Shown piece after piece: positions 1 to 6,971 of a stretch of DNA of 64,000 bases. Under the pieces are notes generated by a model that was given only the letters and a program-made list of their open reading frames with translations, ran no database searches and had not been told where the DNA came from. A program made the position numbers and the translations under genes. Source of the DNA: DASVBE01 sp963770375 (lineage in GTDB: Bacteria; Actinomycetota; Actinomycetes; Streptosporangiales; Streptosporangiaceae); the NCBI GenBank assembly GCA_963770375.1, contig CAVYPM010000005.1, forward strand, positions 1-64,000. The letters are read 5' to 3'. The number at the start of each line of letters is the position of its first letter. Position 1 is the first letter of the stretch.

Positions 1-199
1 CCCGCTCCGGGGTGAGCTGAACGTGGCGCTGCCGCGGTCAGCCGGACTGCGTGAAGGCCTCCGGGTGCAGCCAGCGGGCCAGCTGATCGATCAGATCACC
101 GGTCCCAGAAAGAGCCCCGCGCACTAGGGGTCAGCCGCTCACTGCGCTGCTCATAACGAGCCGCAACGGCGGCACCGCAGGCCCGGGAACCGGGCCGGG
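1..199. other. left edge, no convincing gene
   Basis: No convincing gene. A short minus-strand reading frame ends in TGA at 38-40 and reads ...GDLIDQLARWLHPEAFTQSG, which looks protein-like, but an in-frame stop lies at 140-142 and only a 28-codon GTG-initiated frame is available. It could be the tail of a degraded gene. No RNA gene or repeat is visible. Confidence 0.4.
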
Positions 200-1210
200 C
201 TAGAAATCCATCAGCTCGTCGAGCAGGGCCGTGACCGGCCAGGCCCCGCCGGAGCTGTTGGAGATCACGGTGTGCGTGGTGCCCGTCGCCGGGTCGTGCA
301 CGCTGCGGAAGGAAACGCCGGCGTCGTATCCGATCAGGATCACCGCGCTGGCCGACGGGTGCAGCCAGAAGCCGAGCCCGTAGCGCATTGACTCCTCGGG
401 TACGTCGCTGCGCGGCCTGGTCATCTCGGCGGCCCATCCGGCGGACACGATCCGGCCCGCGAACAGGGACGGCCAGAAGGCGCTGAAGTCCGCGGCGGTG
501 GAGTAGAGCCCGCCGTCCCCGCTGCCGCGCACCGGCAGATGGAACACGTTCGTCCGGGAGACGCCCTCGATCGGCAGGTAGCCGGTCGCGGTGCGGCTGG
601 GCAGCTCGTCGGAACGCAGGAATTCGGTGTCCGGCATGCCCGCGGGCACGGCGACGCGCTGCCGGACCAGTTCGTGGAATGGCACGCCGCTGACCCGCTC
701 GGCGATCAGCGCGAGGACGACGTAACCGCCGTTGCAGTAGGAGAACCGCTCGCCCGGCGCGAACTTGGCCGGGTAGCCGTCCAGCACGGCCAGGTACTGC
801 CCGGTGGCCGCCAGCTCCTGGGCGGGAACGGCCAGCACATACTCGGTGATCTCGTAGCCGGCCTCTTCGTCCAGGTAGTCGCCGATCCCCGACCGGTGCG
901 CCAGCAGGTGCTCGACGGTGACATCGCCGCCGATCAGAGGCAGGTCGCCGCCCAGCACGGACCGGGCGGTGGTGTCCAGCCGCAGCGCGCCATCCTCGAT
1001 CAGGCTGACGACGGCCAGCGCGGTCAGGCCTTTCGCGCCGCTGGCGATCGCGAACCGGGTGTCGATGCGGTTCTCGATCTCGTGCGCGCGGCAGGCCAGG
1101 CCGTACGCCTGGGCAAAGATGGTCTCGCCGCCGCGGTCTACCCGCACCACGCCGGCGAACCCGGTGCGGGCCGCGACCGAGTCAACCTCGGCCAGCCGGG
1201 GCATCTGCAT
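200..1210 (-). CDS. serine hydrolase, beta-lactamase / penicillin-binding-protein fold
   Basis: About 336 aa, class C beta-lactamase-like (Pfam Beta-lactamase) serine hydrolase. The nucleophile motif SxxK appears as SGAK in ASGAKGLTAL, the YxN motif as YCN in FSYCNGG, and the family-typical LLAHRSGIGDY segment lies between them. Such proteins act as D-amino acid or D-Ala-D-Ala peptidases or esterases; the substrate cannot be told from sequence. I chose the ATG at 1210 (another lies at 1204) because the frame continues upstream to 1381 only through a tRNA-derived direct repeat and carries no family sequence there. There is no obvious signal peptide, so it is probably cytoplasmic. The start codon sits about 20 bp from the 46-bp attachment-like repeat, just outside the island to the right. 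Confidence 0.85.
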   Translation of the reverse strand: MQMPRLAEVDSVAARTGFAGVVRVDRGGETIFAQAYGLACRAHEIENRIDTRFAIASGAKGLTALAVVSLIEDGALRLDTTARSVLGGDLPLIGGDVTVEHLLAHRSGIGDYLDEEAGYEITEYVLAVPAQELAATGQYLAVLDGYPAKFAPGERFSYCNGGYVVLALIAERVSGVPFHELVRQRVAVPAGMPDTEFLRSDELPSRTATGYLPIEGVSRTNVFHLPVRGSGDGGLYSTAADFSAFWPSLFAGRIVSAGWAAEMTRPRSDVPEESMRYGLGFWLHPSASAVILIGYDAGVSFRSVHDPATGTTHTVISNSSGGAWPVTALLDELMDF

Positions 1211-1229
1211 CCGGGCAACGTACAGCTTC

Positions 1230-1275
1230 CTGGCTCTGGGGGCGAGACTCGAACTCGCAACCTGCCGGTTAACAG
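1230..1275 (-). repeat. attachment-site-like repeat: copy of the tRNA-Asn 3' half
   Basis: These 46 bp are identical to 7896-7941 and contain the tRNA-Asn 3' half: anticodon loop, variable region, T arm, acceptor 3' strand and the encoded CCA. Identity stops abruptly on both sides (1229 and 1276 differ from 7895 and 7942). A duplicated tRNA 3' end at a distance of 6.67 kb is the usual footprint of integration by a tyrosine recombinase. This would be the distal att site; the intact tRNA carries the proximal one. Confidence 0.85.
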
Positions 1276-1432
1276 AAGATCCCTCCGCGGGCGGGCCGCC
1301 AGCCGTGCTGGCAGGCCCCCGGAACGCCCGGTTCTGCCGAAGTGAGTGCATTCGATCGTGTCGCGAAAAGTCCGGGATCACATAAATTCGCGTCGCATTT
1401 GACCTATGCGTTCGAGTCGGTGAATTGATGGC

Positions 1433-1744
1433 TCAGCCGGTGCCGTCCCGCACCGGATAGTGGATGACGACCGCACCGCCGGTGGCGTAGTTGGCGACAT
1501 CGGCGGCCACCTGCCGGCCTTGCGGAGACGACCTCGACGCGGTCATTGCCGCAGCGTCAGCGAACTCGGCTTCGAAGACCGCGAAGTACGGCGCCTGTCC
1601 CTGCGCCGCTGCCACGTCGAAGCTGTAGCGCCACGCGAGCAGGCCGGGCATGAGTGTGACCAGCGGGAGGTGGTGGGTCACGTAGTAGTCGCGGAAGTGG
1701 TCGGGATCGGCGGGCTCGGGATACAGGACCACCAACTTGTGCAT
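1433..1744 (-). CDS. EthD family protein
   Basis: 103 aa with the hallmarks of the EthD / dimeric alpha-beta barrel family: an N-terminal strand KLVVLYPEPADPDHFRDYYV, the conserved HLPL after it (residues about 24-28), and a C-terminal YATGGAVV segment. EthD-like proteins are small cytoplasmic dimers associated with degradation of ethers, polyketides or other small molecules; the substrate is unknown here. A good ribosome binding site (AAGGAG) precedes the ATG. It lies 15 bp downstream of the CxxC small protein on the same strand, so the two are probably cotranscribed and divergent from an HxlR regulator. Confidence 0.85.
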   Translation of the reverse strand: MHKLVVLYPEPADPDHFRDYYVTHHLPLVTLMPGLLAWRYSFDVAAAQGQAPYFAVFEAEFADAAAMTASRSSPQGRQVAADVANYATGGAVVIHYPVRDGTG

Positions 1745-1759
1745 GTTCGGCTCCTTGGC

Positions 1760-1969
1760 TTACGGGTGCGTGCTATCCAGCCAGTCGGCGATAAGGGGGA
1801 CGGTGTCGCTGAAGGTGTCGACGCGGTGGTGTGCACCGGCGAGTTCGTCGCCGGGATGGGTGGTGCGCACTGCAATAACTGTCAGGGCCGCCGACGGGGT
1901 CAGGTCGCCGTAGCGCAGGCCACACGATTCGCAGTGGTGGTCCTCTTCCGGCAGGGGTGCAGGGGTCAT
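1760..1969 (-). CDS. hypothetical small protein with one CxxC pair
   Basis: 69 aa from the ATG at 1969. The N-terminal part has HHCESCGLRYGD (a single CxxC that could bind metal or be redox active), followed by LTVIAVRTTHPGDELAGAHH and an acidic C-terminus. I do not recognise the family. It is likely real because the codons have high GC at position three, it is followed after 15 bp by the EthD-like gene, and it is divergent from hxlR with an operator-like inverted repeat between. The ribosome binding site is weak. Its role may be tied to the EthD protein. Confidence 0.55.
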   Translation of the reverse strand: MTPAPLPEEDHHCESCGLRYGDLTPSAALTVIAVRTTHPGDELAGAHHRVDTFSDTVPLIADWLDSTHP

Positions 1970-1982
1970 CAAGCCGCCCGTG

Positions 1983-2037
1983 TGCTTCGGAAATCGAGAC
2001 GTTCGACTGCGAGGCTACTGTGTCGGATACCGAAGCA
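1983..2037. promoter_or_regulatory. candidate operator between the EthD operon and hxlR
   Basis: The 88-bp divergent intergenic region carries TGCTTCGG at 1983-1990 and its exact reverse complement CCGAAGCA at 2030-2037, with centres 47 bp apart. Half sites at this spacing, between a regulator and the operon it faces, fit a binding site for the HxlR dimer. This is a pattern match only. Confidence 0.4.
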
Positions 2038-2057
2038 TCAAGAGGGGCGGACCGACG

Positions 2058-2402
2058 ATGACGATGCCCAGGCCAGGGCGGCCGGTACGAGGATCGAGTA
2101 CCGGCCGTCCGCTGATGGCCGCCCTGGACCTGTTCGGCCGCCGCTGGAACCTGCGCATCATCTGGGAGCTGCAGCACGGACCCGTCGGCTTCCGTGCGCT
2201 GCAACAGCGCTGCGACAACATGTCCTCCAGCGTGCTGCGACAGCGGCTGACCGAGCTTCTCGACGCGCAGCTCGTGGCGCAAGGGCCGGACACGACCTAT
2301 GCCCTGACCGAACTCGGCCACGGCGCCTATCTGGCGCTGCGCCCACTCGTCCGCTGGTCCGGCCAATGGGCTTCGAAAATGGCCGAGGACGGCGAGGCGT
2401 AG
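2058..2402 (+). CDS. HxlR-family winged-helix transcriptional regulator
   Basis: 114 aa from ATG 2058, preceded by AGAGGGG about ten bases upstream. The family signature is clear: ALDLFGRRWNLRIIWEL (helix 1-2), then PVGFRALQQRCDNMSSSVLRQRLTEL (recognition helix region, residues about 45-72), and YALTELG in the wing. HxlR/MarR-like proteins bind DNA as dimers and often sense reactive electrophiles or aromatics. Divergent placement from the EthD/CxxC gene pair suggests it controls them and itself. A longer reading to 1980 exists but lacks family sequence. Confidence 0.88.
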   Translation: MTMPRPGRPVRGSSTGRPLMAALDLFGRRWNLRIIWELQHGPVGFRALQQRCDNMSSSVLRQRLTELLDAQLVAQGPDTTYALTELGHGAYLALRPLVRWSGQWASKMAEDGEA

Positions 2403-2557
2403 CGCCGTTCGGCGGCCCCGGCGCTTCGAAAAAGCGAAGGTCCGGAGTGTTTCTGAATTCGAATCGCCCCTAAAGGTGGCCATGGCTCGCGTGCCCGCGC
2501 CTGCGGCATGCCGCCACGGCCGCCGCACCCACGGGGATTCGGCCGTTCCGGCTCGCC

Positions 2558-2887
2558 GTGGACCACCTGGTAGCGGCCCTGCCCATGGCTCTGACCAACC
2601 CGCGACGGCGTACTGTAGCGCTCCGTGATCTCGCCGACATACCCGTGCGGCTGCCACCCGAAAAACACAGCCCCACCCTGGTACGTGCCGTTCTGACCGC
2701 TTGCTGGCCGCAACCGACCGCGACGACCCCGTCACCCACGACCTCATCGCCGCCGCTCGCGAAGCGAGCAGCAGGCGCTTGGTCTCGGCGACGAACCAGA
2801 GCATGCGGCCACCTACCTGTGAAGGAAAGCTCCAACGCTGACAGGCAAGGTCGGTTGGCACTGAGCCAGCTTCAACCCATGCCATAA
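2558..2887 (+). pseudogene. possible remnant of a LysR-type effector-binding domain
   Basis: The frame starting at 2558 contains RRTVALRDLADIPVRLPPE and PTLVRAVLTAC, which resemble the middle of a LysR substrate-binding domain (the RRxVxLxDLAxEPxVLxPR pattern). No DNA-binding domain precedes it. In the next frame, about 2700-2830, protein-like sequence follows (DDPVTHDLIAAAREASSRRL) and then a stop. I read it as a gene fragment left by rearrangement. The rest of 2403-3026 shows nothing convincing on either strand. Confidence 0.3.
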
Positions 2888-3013
2888 ACCGGCCCGGCCG
2901 GAGTCGAACGCAGGCTTCATCGGACATCCGGATCTGCCGCGATCAGCTCGCTACGGAACGTGACGGCGAGTTGGGCCGCCCAGTTCCCGGACATGCCGAT
3001 GAGCGGACACCGC

Positions 3014-3019
3014 TACGTT
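3014..3019 (+). promoter_or_regulatory. candidate -10 for a leaderless mazG-like transcript
   Basis: TACGTT ends 7 bp before the ATG at 3027, the spacing expected if transcription starts at or next to the start codon. There is no ribosome binding site upstream of 3027, which supports leaderless expression. No good -35 was found. Confidence 0.35.
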
Positions 3020-3026
3020 GGGCGCC

Positions 3027-3356
3027 ATGGACTGTGCGGAATACCAGCGCGCCGCGATGCGCACAGCCCGCGACAAGAACGCCCCGGACGAGTTCATGCA
3101 CCTGGTCTTGGGGCTGGTCGGTGAGGCGGGCGAAATCGCAGAGAAGGTCAAGAAACTTGTCCGCGACAAGAACAGTGACTTGGCTCAACTCGACCGCGAC
3201 GACATGGCAGCCGAACTCGGCGACGTCCTTTGGTACACAGCCGTGCTGGCGAACTTCCTGGGCCTCTCGCTTGACGACATCGCACAACGAAATGCTGACA
3301 AACTCGCTGACCGGCAGGCCAGGGCTGTCCTTGGCGGTTCCGGCGACAACCGCTGA
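3027..3356 (+). CDS. MazG-like nucleotide pyrophosphohydrolase
   Basis: 109 aa. Members of the all-alpha NTP pyrophosphatase superfamily hydrolyse (d)NTPs to NMP and PPi with Mg2+. The metal-binding helix pair is present: LGLVGEAGEIAEKVKK (an ExxE-type motif) and, about 35 residues later, MAAELGDVLWYTAVLA (ExxD). This is the single-domain MazG-like form typical of phages, plasmids and islands, not the two-domain housekeeping MazG. The preferred start is MDCAEY at 3027, which would be leaderless; GTG/ATG choices nine bases upstream add only MGA. Likely roles are house-cleaning of aberrant nucleotides or a part in phage defence; context does not decide. Confidence 0.85.
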   Translation: MDCAEYQRAAMRTARDKNAPDEFMHLVLGLVGEAGEIAEKVKKLVRDKNSDLAQLDRDDMAAELGDVLWYTAVLANFLGLSLDDIAQRNADKLADRQARAVLGGSGDNR

Positions 3357-3455
3357 CACACGCCCGGTCATGCCGCTCCGCGTATGGTCCGCTCTGGCGC
3401 TGAGACCAGATGTGCCGACCGTGAGGTTGAGCCACCTGCCTGCCAGAATGTTGCG

Positions 3456-3737
3456 ATGCGGAACTCTCCTAGCTCATCGCGTTCACTCGGGTCGTCAGGC
3501 TCCATCCTGAGCATCGGATCGAGCGGCTCGATTCTGTCGGTAGGTTCAGCGGGCTCAATCCTGTCGATCGGCTCGGCCGGATCGATCCTGTCGGTGGCGT
3601 CAGCCGGTTCGCTGGCCTCGGTGTTCTCGATCGGCTCGGCCGCTAGCGCCGGCTCGATCCTGTCAGCCCTTTCGCGCTGGTCCATCCTGGCCTGGCTGTC
3701 CACGGGCAACGTCTCACTTCCACACCGCCGAAGGTAG
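3456..3737 (+). CDS. nonapeptide-repeat protein (G-S-x-G-S-I-L-S-I/V)
   Basis: 93 aa from ATG 3456. Residues about 13-75 are built from a 9-residue unit, GSSGSILSI / GSSGSILSV / GSAGSILSI / GSAGSILSV, decaying into ASAGSLASV, and ending in LSRWSILAW. At DNA level these are 27-bp units. The regular small/polar/aliphatic alternation could form a beta-solenoid or a self-assembling sheet. There is no signal peptide and no strong ribosome binding site. The opposite strand also reads a repeat (IDRIEPAEP), so strand choice rests on codon bias. After the stop, a different frame (to 3820) reads RNARNYILAAYLASGT and then a stop, perhaps a small downstream gene or a frameshifted tail. I can assign no function. 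Confidence 0.5.
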   Translation: MRNSPSSSRSLGSSGSILSIGSSGSILSVGSAGSILSIGSAGSILSVASAGSLASVFSIGSAASAGSILSALSRWSILAWLSTGNVSLPHRRR

Positions 3738-3943
3738 GCAGCACCGCCAGCCCCACCGCGATAACCACCCGGAATGCCCGCAACTACATCCTGGCCGCCT
3801 ACCTGGCCTCCGGAACCTGACCGGCACCGTCTCCCGTGGCCCAGGCCCAGGAGACACGCCCGGCATTGCCGATGAGCGCCGCAGGCGCGACCATGCCGAT
3901 GGCCGATCGAAGCCCCGAGTCGCATGGCCGGCTTCGGTGCCGG

Positions 3944-4503
3944 TCAGAGGCGGTCCAGCGGGAGACCGCTGATGTCGACCGGGCCGGCGACGAGGACGTG
4001 GCGAACGAAGACAAACCCGAGCGCGGGTTGTCCGGCGGCGAGTTGTTCGCTGAGATACCCGAGATGAAGCTGCGGCGTCTCTGGCAGCTCCTGGTATGTG
4101 CCGGCGTCAAAGGGAGTGAACTCATCCTCGGCGGCGTCGAAGGGACCTTCTCGCCGGGCCGGCTGTTCAGCCAGTGCGAACGGCTGTCGTAAACGACGGC
4201 GCGCTGGTGAGCGATGCGTTGCACTGGTATCCGTACGACCCGTCGCTCTAGCAGGCGTGAGAACGGAACGCCCAGACGCTTGCGGGCCTGGATCAGATGG
4301 ACCGGGTCCAGGGCGGCAAGGTTGACCGTGTCACCCCACGCAACGCCCAGATGCGGTACTTGCCATTGCAGAACCGACTCGCGCCCGGCCCACTTGGCGC
4401 ACTCCCGGTCGTAGACATCCGGGTACGCGGCACGCAGCGCGTTCAGGGGGAGCAAGCTGGTCCCACGGAAGTCGTCAGCACACAGGTGGTAGACGAAGGG
4501 CAC
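3944..4503 (-). pseudogene. MPFVYHLC-type conserved hypothetical gene, frameshifted
   Basis: From the GTG at 4503 the protein begins MPFVYHLCADDFRGTSLLPL and has LRAAYPDVYDRECAKWAGRE, a conserved actinobacterial 'group-specific' hypothetical family as I remember it. Frame 1 runs to about AVVYDSRSHW (near 4150-4190). The continuation DEFTPFDAGTYQELPETPQL...FVRHVLVAGPVDISGLPLDRL lies one frame over and ends with TGA at 3944-3946. A single-base deletion in the GC run around 4160-4175 explains this. Frame 1 itself runs on to 3799 as out-of-frame sequence. Function unknown. Confidence 0.7.
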
Positions 4504-4565
4504 GACGCGATCATCCCAGCGATGGAGCGCGCATGACCCTTCCGGGACGAAAGTCCCCGGCGGGG

Positions 4566-5059
4566 TCAGCCATGCAATGCGACCGTCATCTCCGTCTCCA
4601 CGGCTGCGCCGAGAGGCAGCTCCGCCATGCCTACGGCGACGCGCGCGGGGATCCCGGCATCGTCGCCGAAGACCTCGGCGAGCTGGTTCGTGCAGCCGTC
4701 CAGCACGCTCGCCAGGTGCGCCGTCCGCGGCCAGTCCACAAATCCGGGCGCGACGTTGACCATCCCGAACACCTTGAGGATCTGTGCCACCTGATCGAGC
4801 GAGCCGATCTCCGCGCGCAGCGTGGAGAGCATGTGCAGGGCGCAGGTCCGGGCCGCCTCCTGGGCCTGCTCGAGGGTGAGGCCGGCGCCGACCTTGCCTC
4901 GGATCAGGTCGCTGCCGGTCCAGTGTCGCCGAGACGTGACCAGCGACGTAGACGATGTCGCGGTGTCGCGTGGCGAGGCGATAGGTGGCCGAGTACTGGC
5001 AACGGCTCGGGCAGCTCGATTCCCAGCTGCTGCAGCCGGGCCTCAGGCGTGTCGGGCAT
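4566..5059 (-). pseudogene. RidA family protein (YjgF/YER057c/UK114), frameshifted at least twice
   Basis: The ATG at 5059 opens MPDTPEARLQQLGIELPEPLP. One frame over follows ATYRLATRHRDIVYVAGHVS, and a further shift gives SDLIRGKVGAGLTLEQAQEA, joining the intact C-terminal half LRAEIGSLDQVAQILKVFGM...AVGMAELPLGAAVE. RidA proteins hydrolyse reactive enamine/imine intermediates such as 2-aminoacrylate. Two indels (near 4990 and 4920) make the locus non-functional as written. It is divergent from a LysR gene with a T-N11-A box between, a common pairing in which LysR regulates the RidA-like gene. Confidence 0.8.
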
Positions 5060-5135
5060 GCGGGTCCTCTCTCGCCTGCATTCGGCCTGCCTCCATCTCG
5101 CGGAACGCTAGTAGCACCGTCAGATATCTGTCCAA

Positions 5136-5148
5136 TGCATAGATTGCA
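5136..5148. promoter_or_regulatory. candidate LysR box (T-N11-A) in the ridA-lysR divergent region
   Basis: TGCATAGATTGCA fits T-N11-A with TGCA at both ends, and lies 29 bp before the lysR start and 77 bp before the ridA start. The pattern and position match the usual LysR autoregulatory site. Confidence 0.5.
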
Positions 5149-5176
5149 CGGTAGTGATGCAAGATACTGATTGCTT

Positions 5177-6099
5177 GTGGAACTCGATCACGTTGAGGCG
5201 TTCCTCGCCATCGCCCGCAGCGGCGGCTTCGCCCGGGGATCGGCCGCCCTGCACCTGTCCCAGCCCGCGGCCAGCCGGCGCATCAAGCTGCTGGAGGCTG
5301 AGCTCGGCGCGCCGCTGTTCGACCGGCTCGGCCGCGGCGTGACCCTCACCGAGGCCGGCCGCGCCTTCCTGCCGCACGCGCAGGCGCTGCTGGCCTCGAT
5401 GCGGGACGGAATCGACGCGGTCAGCGCCGTGCGCGGCACCGCCACGGCACGGTCACGCTCGCGCTGGTCGGCACCCTGGCCAGCAGCAGCCTGACCGCGC
5501 GGCTGCGCCGGCTCCGGCAGGCTCACCCGGGCCTGGACCTGCGGCTGCGGACCGCGCTCAGCGCGGAGGTCAGCGCGCTGGTGCTGCGCGGCGACGCGGC
5601 CCTGGGGCTGCGGTACGGCACCGACCCCGACCCCGGTCTGGTGTCGGACATCATCCACCACGAGCGGCTGGTCCCGGTGTGCCCGCCGGAGCACCCCCTG
5701 GCGGCCGGCGGGACCGATCTCGCCGCCGCCCTGGACGGGCAGCGGTGGCTCGGCTTTCCGCCCCCGCCCGGCGCGCCCGCCGACCTGTACACGATGGCGC
5801 TGCAGCAGCTACTCGCCGCCCACGGGCTCGGGGCCGCCGAGATCCTGCCGATCGACAGCCTGACCGCGCAAAAGCGCATGGCCGAAGCGGGCTTCGGCCT
5901 GGCGATCCTCCCCGAGAGCAGCCTGGAGGAGGAACTCCGCACCGGAACCTTGCGCGCGATCGACGCGCCGACCCTGACCGCCTCGATCCCTGTGGCACTG
6001 ATCCGCCGCCGCAACGCATTCCAGACCGGGGCGGCCCGGGCGCTCGCCGCAGTACTGACCGACTGGCCGCACAGGCCCGGCACCCATGCGCACCAGTAG
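5177..6099 (+). pseudogene. LysR-family transcriptional regulator, one frameshift
   Basis: The GTG at 5177 gives MELDHVEAFLAIARSGGFARGS and the HTH (ALHLSQPAASRRIKLLEAELG, residues about 18-45). After residue about 90 (AVSAVRG) the frame is lost. The next frame continues without a gap: TVTLALVGTLASSSLTARLR, then the effector-binding domain GDAALGLRYGTDPDPG...FGLAILPESSLEEELRTG to the stop at 6099. A one-base deletion around 5440-5455 accounts for it. Repaired length would be about 307 aa, normal for the family. Likely regulator of the divergent ridA-like gene, itself broken. Confidence 0.82.
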
Positions 6100-6194
6100 T
6101 CCCACCAGCTCCAGCACCCAGCCCCGTGTTCGCTGCGAACGCACGCATTGCCGCGGACAGCGCGTCATACGACCGCGGATGACCAGGATGTGGG

Positions 6195-6971
6195 TCAGGT
6201 CGGTAACCCTGCGCGTCGCCGAGCGGTGACGAGATACTCCGGTTGGGTCGCGTCGTACGTGGACCCTGCGAGGCTCAGACCTGCGGCCGAGACATCGGCT
6301 CGGAGTTCCTGGTGACGGAAGGGCCAGATCGGCAGCAGTTCGGTCGTCACCTGCAGCCGGTCACCGTCGTGGAGTGCTGCCACGGAGATCTGCAGGCGGT
6401 GTTCGGTCTCCCATGAAGGCGGCACCTGCCAGGAGTACACCACCACTGCCTTGCGGGCGGCGCGTTCCACGAGCCGGTCCCAGACGTCCAGCCGACTGCC
6501 GGCCGAGCGGATCTGCTCCCAGTTGCGGGAGGTCAGCGCCAGCACCCCACCCGTCGCCAGCACGGATGCCATGCCGTCGAGTGCGGCGCGCCGGCCACTG
6601 CGCCCGGCCGCGTGCGCGAGCGAGTTCCCGACGCACAGCACAGCGTCGAACCGGTCCTGCCAGCCTTGCCCGGGTAGCTGGTCCCAGCGGCATACCCGCG
6701 TCGGCACCTCGACTCCGTGAGCGCGAGCCAGCGCCCGGGTCCGCCCGGCCATCGCCGGGCTGGCATCGCACGCGGTGACCCGGAACCCAGCCTGCGCCAG
6801 CCCCACCGCCAGCAACCCGATCCCGCAGGCGCAGTCCAGGATCTGTGCCCCCGGGCCGAGCCCCGCCGTCACCATCTCCAACGCCTGCGCGCTGCCCGCC
6901 GGGGACGCCTTAGCATCCGGTACCAGCCACTCATACACCGACGCCAATGACCGGTAAGCAACCTCACCCAC
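6195..6971 (-). CDS. class I SAM-dependent methyltransferase
   Basis: 258 aa from GTG 6971, preceded by GGAAGGGATCACC. Rossmann motif I is LDCACGIGLLAVGLAQ (residues about 43-58), the acidic motif II ends VTACDASPAM, and motif IV is FDAVLCVGNSLAH. The C-terminal domain (YSWQVPPSWETEHRLQISVAALHDGD, PFRHQELRADVSAAGL) resembles glycine/sarcosine N-methyltransferases, though a small-molecule acceptor is only a guess. A longer reading to 7061 adds a basic N-terminus with no family support. Last gene of the island; about 920 bp of non-coding DNA separate it from the tRNA. Confidence 0.82.
   Translation of the reverse strand: MGEVAYRSLASVYEWLVPDAKASPAGSAQALEMVTAGLGPGAQILDCACGIGLLAVGLAQAGFRVTACDASPAMAGRTRALARAHGVEVPTRVCRWDQLPGQGWQDRFDAVLCVGNSLAHAAGRSGRRAALDGMASVLATGGVLALTSRNWEQIRSAGSRLDVWDRLVERAARKAVVVYSWQVPPSWETEHRLQISVAALHDGDRLQVTTELLPIWPFRHQELRADVSAAGLSLAGSTYDATQPEYLVTARRRAGLPT

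Noticed and set aside
2880..2925. tRNA-like T-arm sequence (GTTCGACTC on the minus strand)
   Set aside because: Flanking bases do not form the 5-bp T stem, and no acceptor or anticodon arms are nearby.
1773..2927. 384-codon minus-strand frame over the HxlR gene
   Set aside because: Antisense to a clear HxlR gene, with no recognisable domain; only 1760-1969 in a neighbouring frame looks real.
3368..3925. Minus-strand frame with IDRIEPAEP repeats opposite the nonapeptide gene
   Set aside because: Mirror of the same 27-bp repeat. The plus strand was preferred because of its uniform small-residue pattern and codon bias, but strand choice is not certain.
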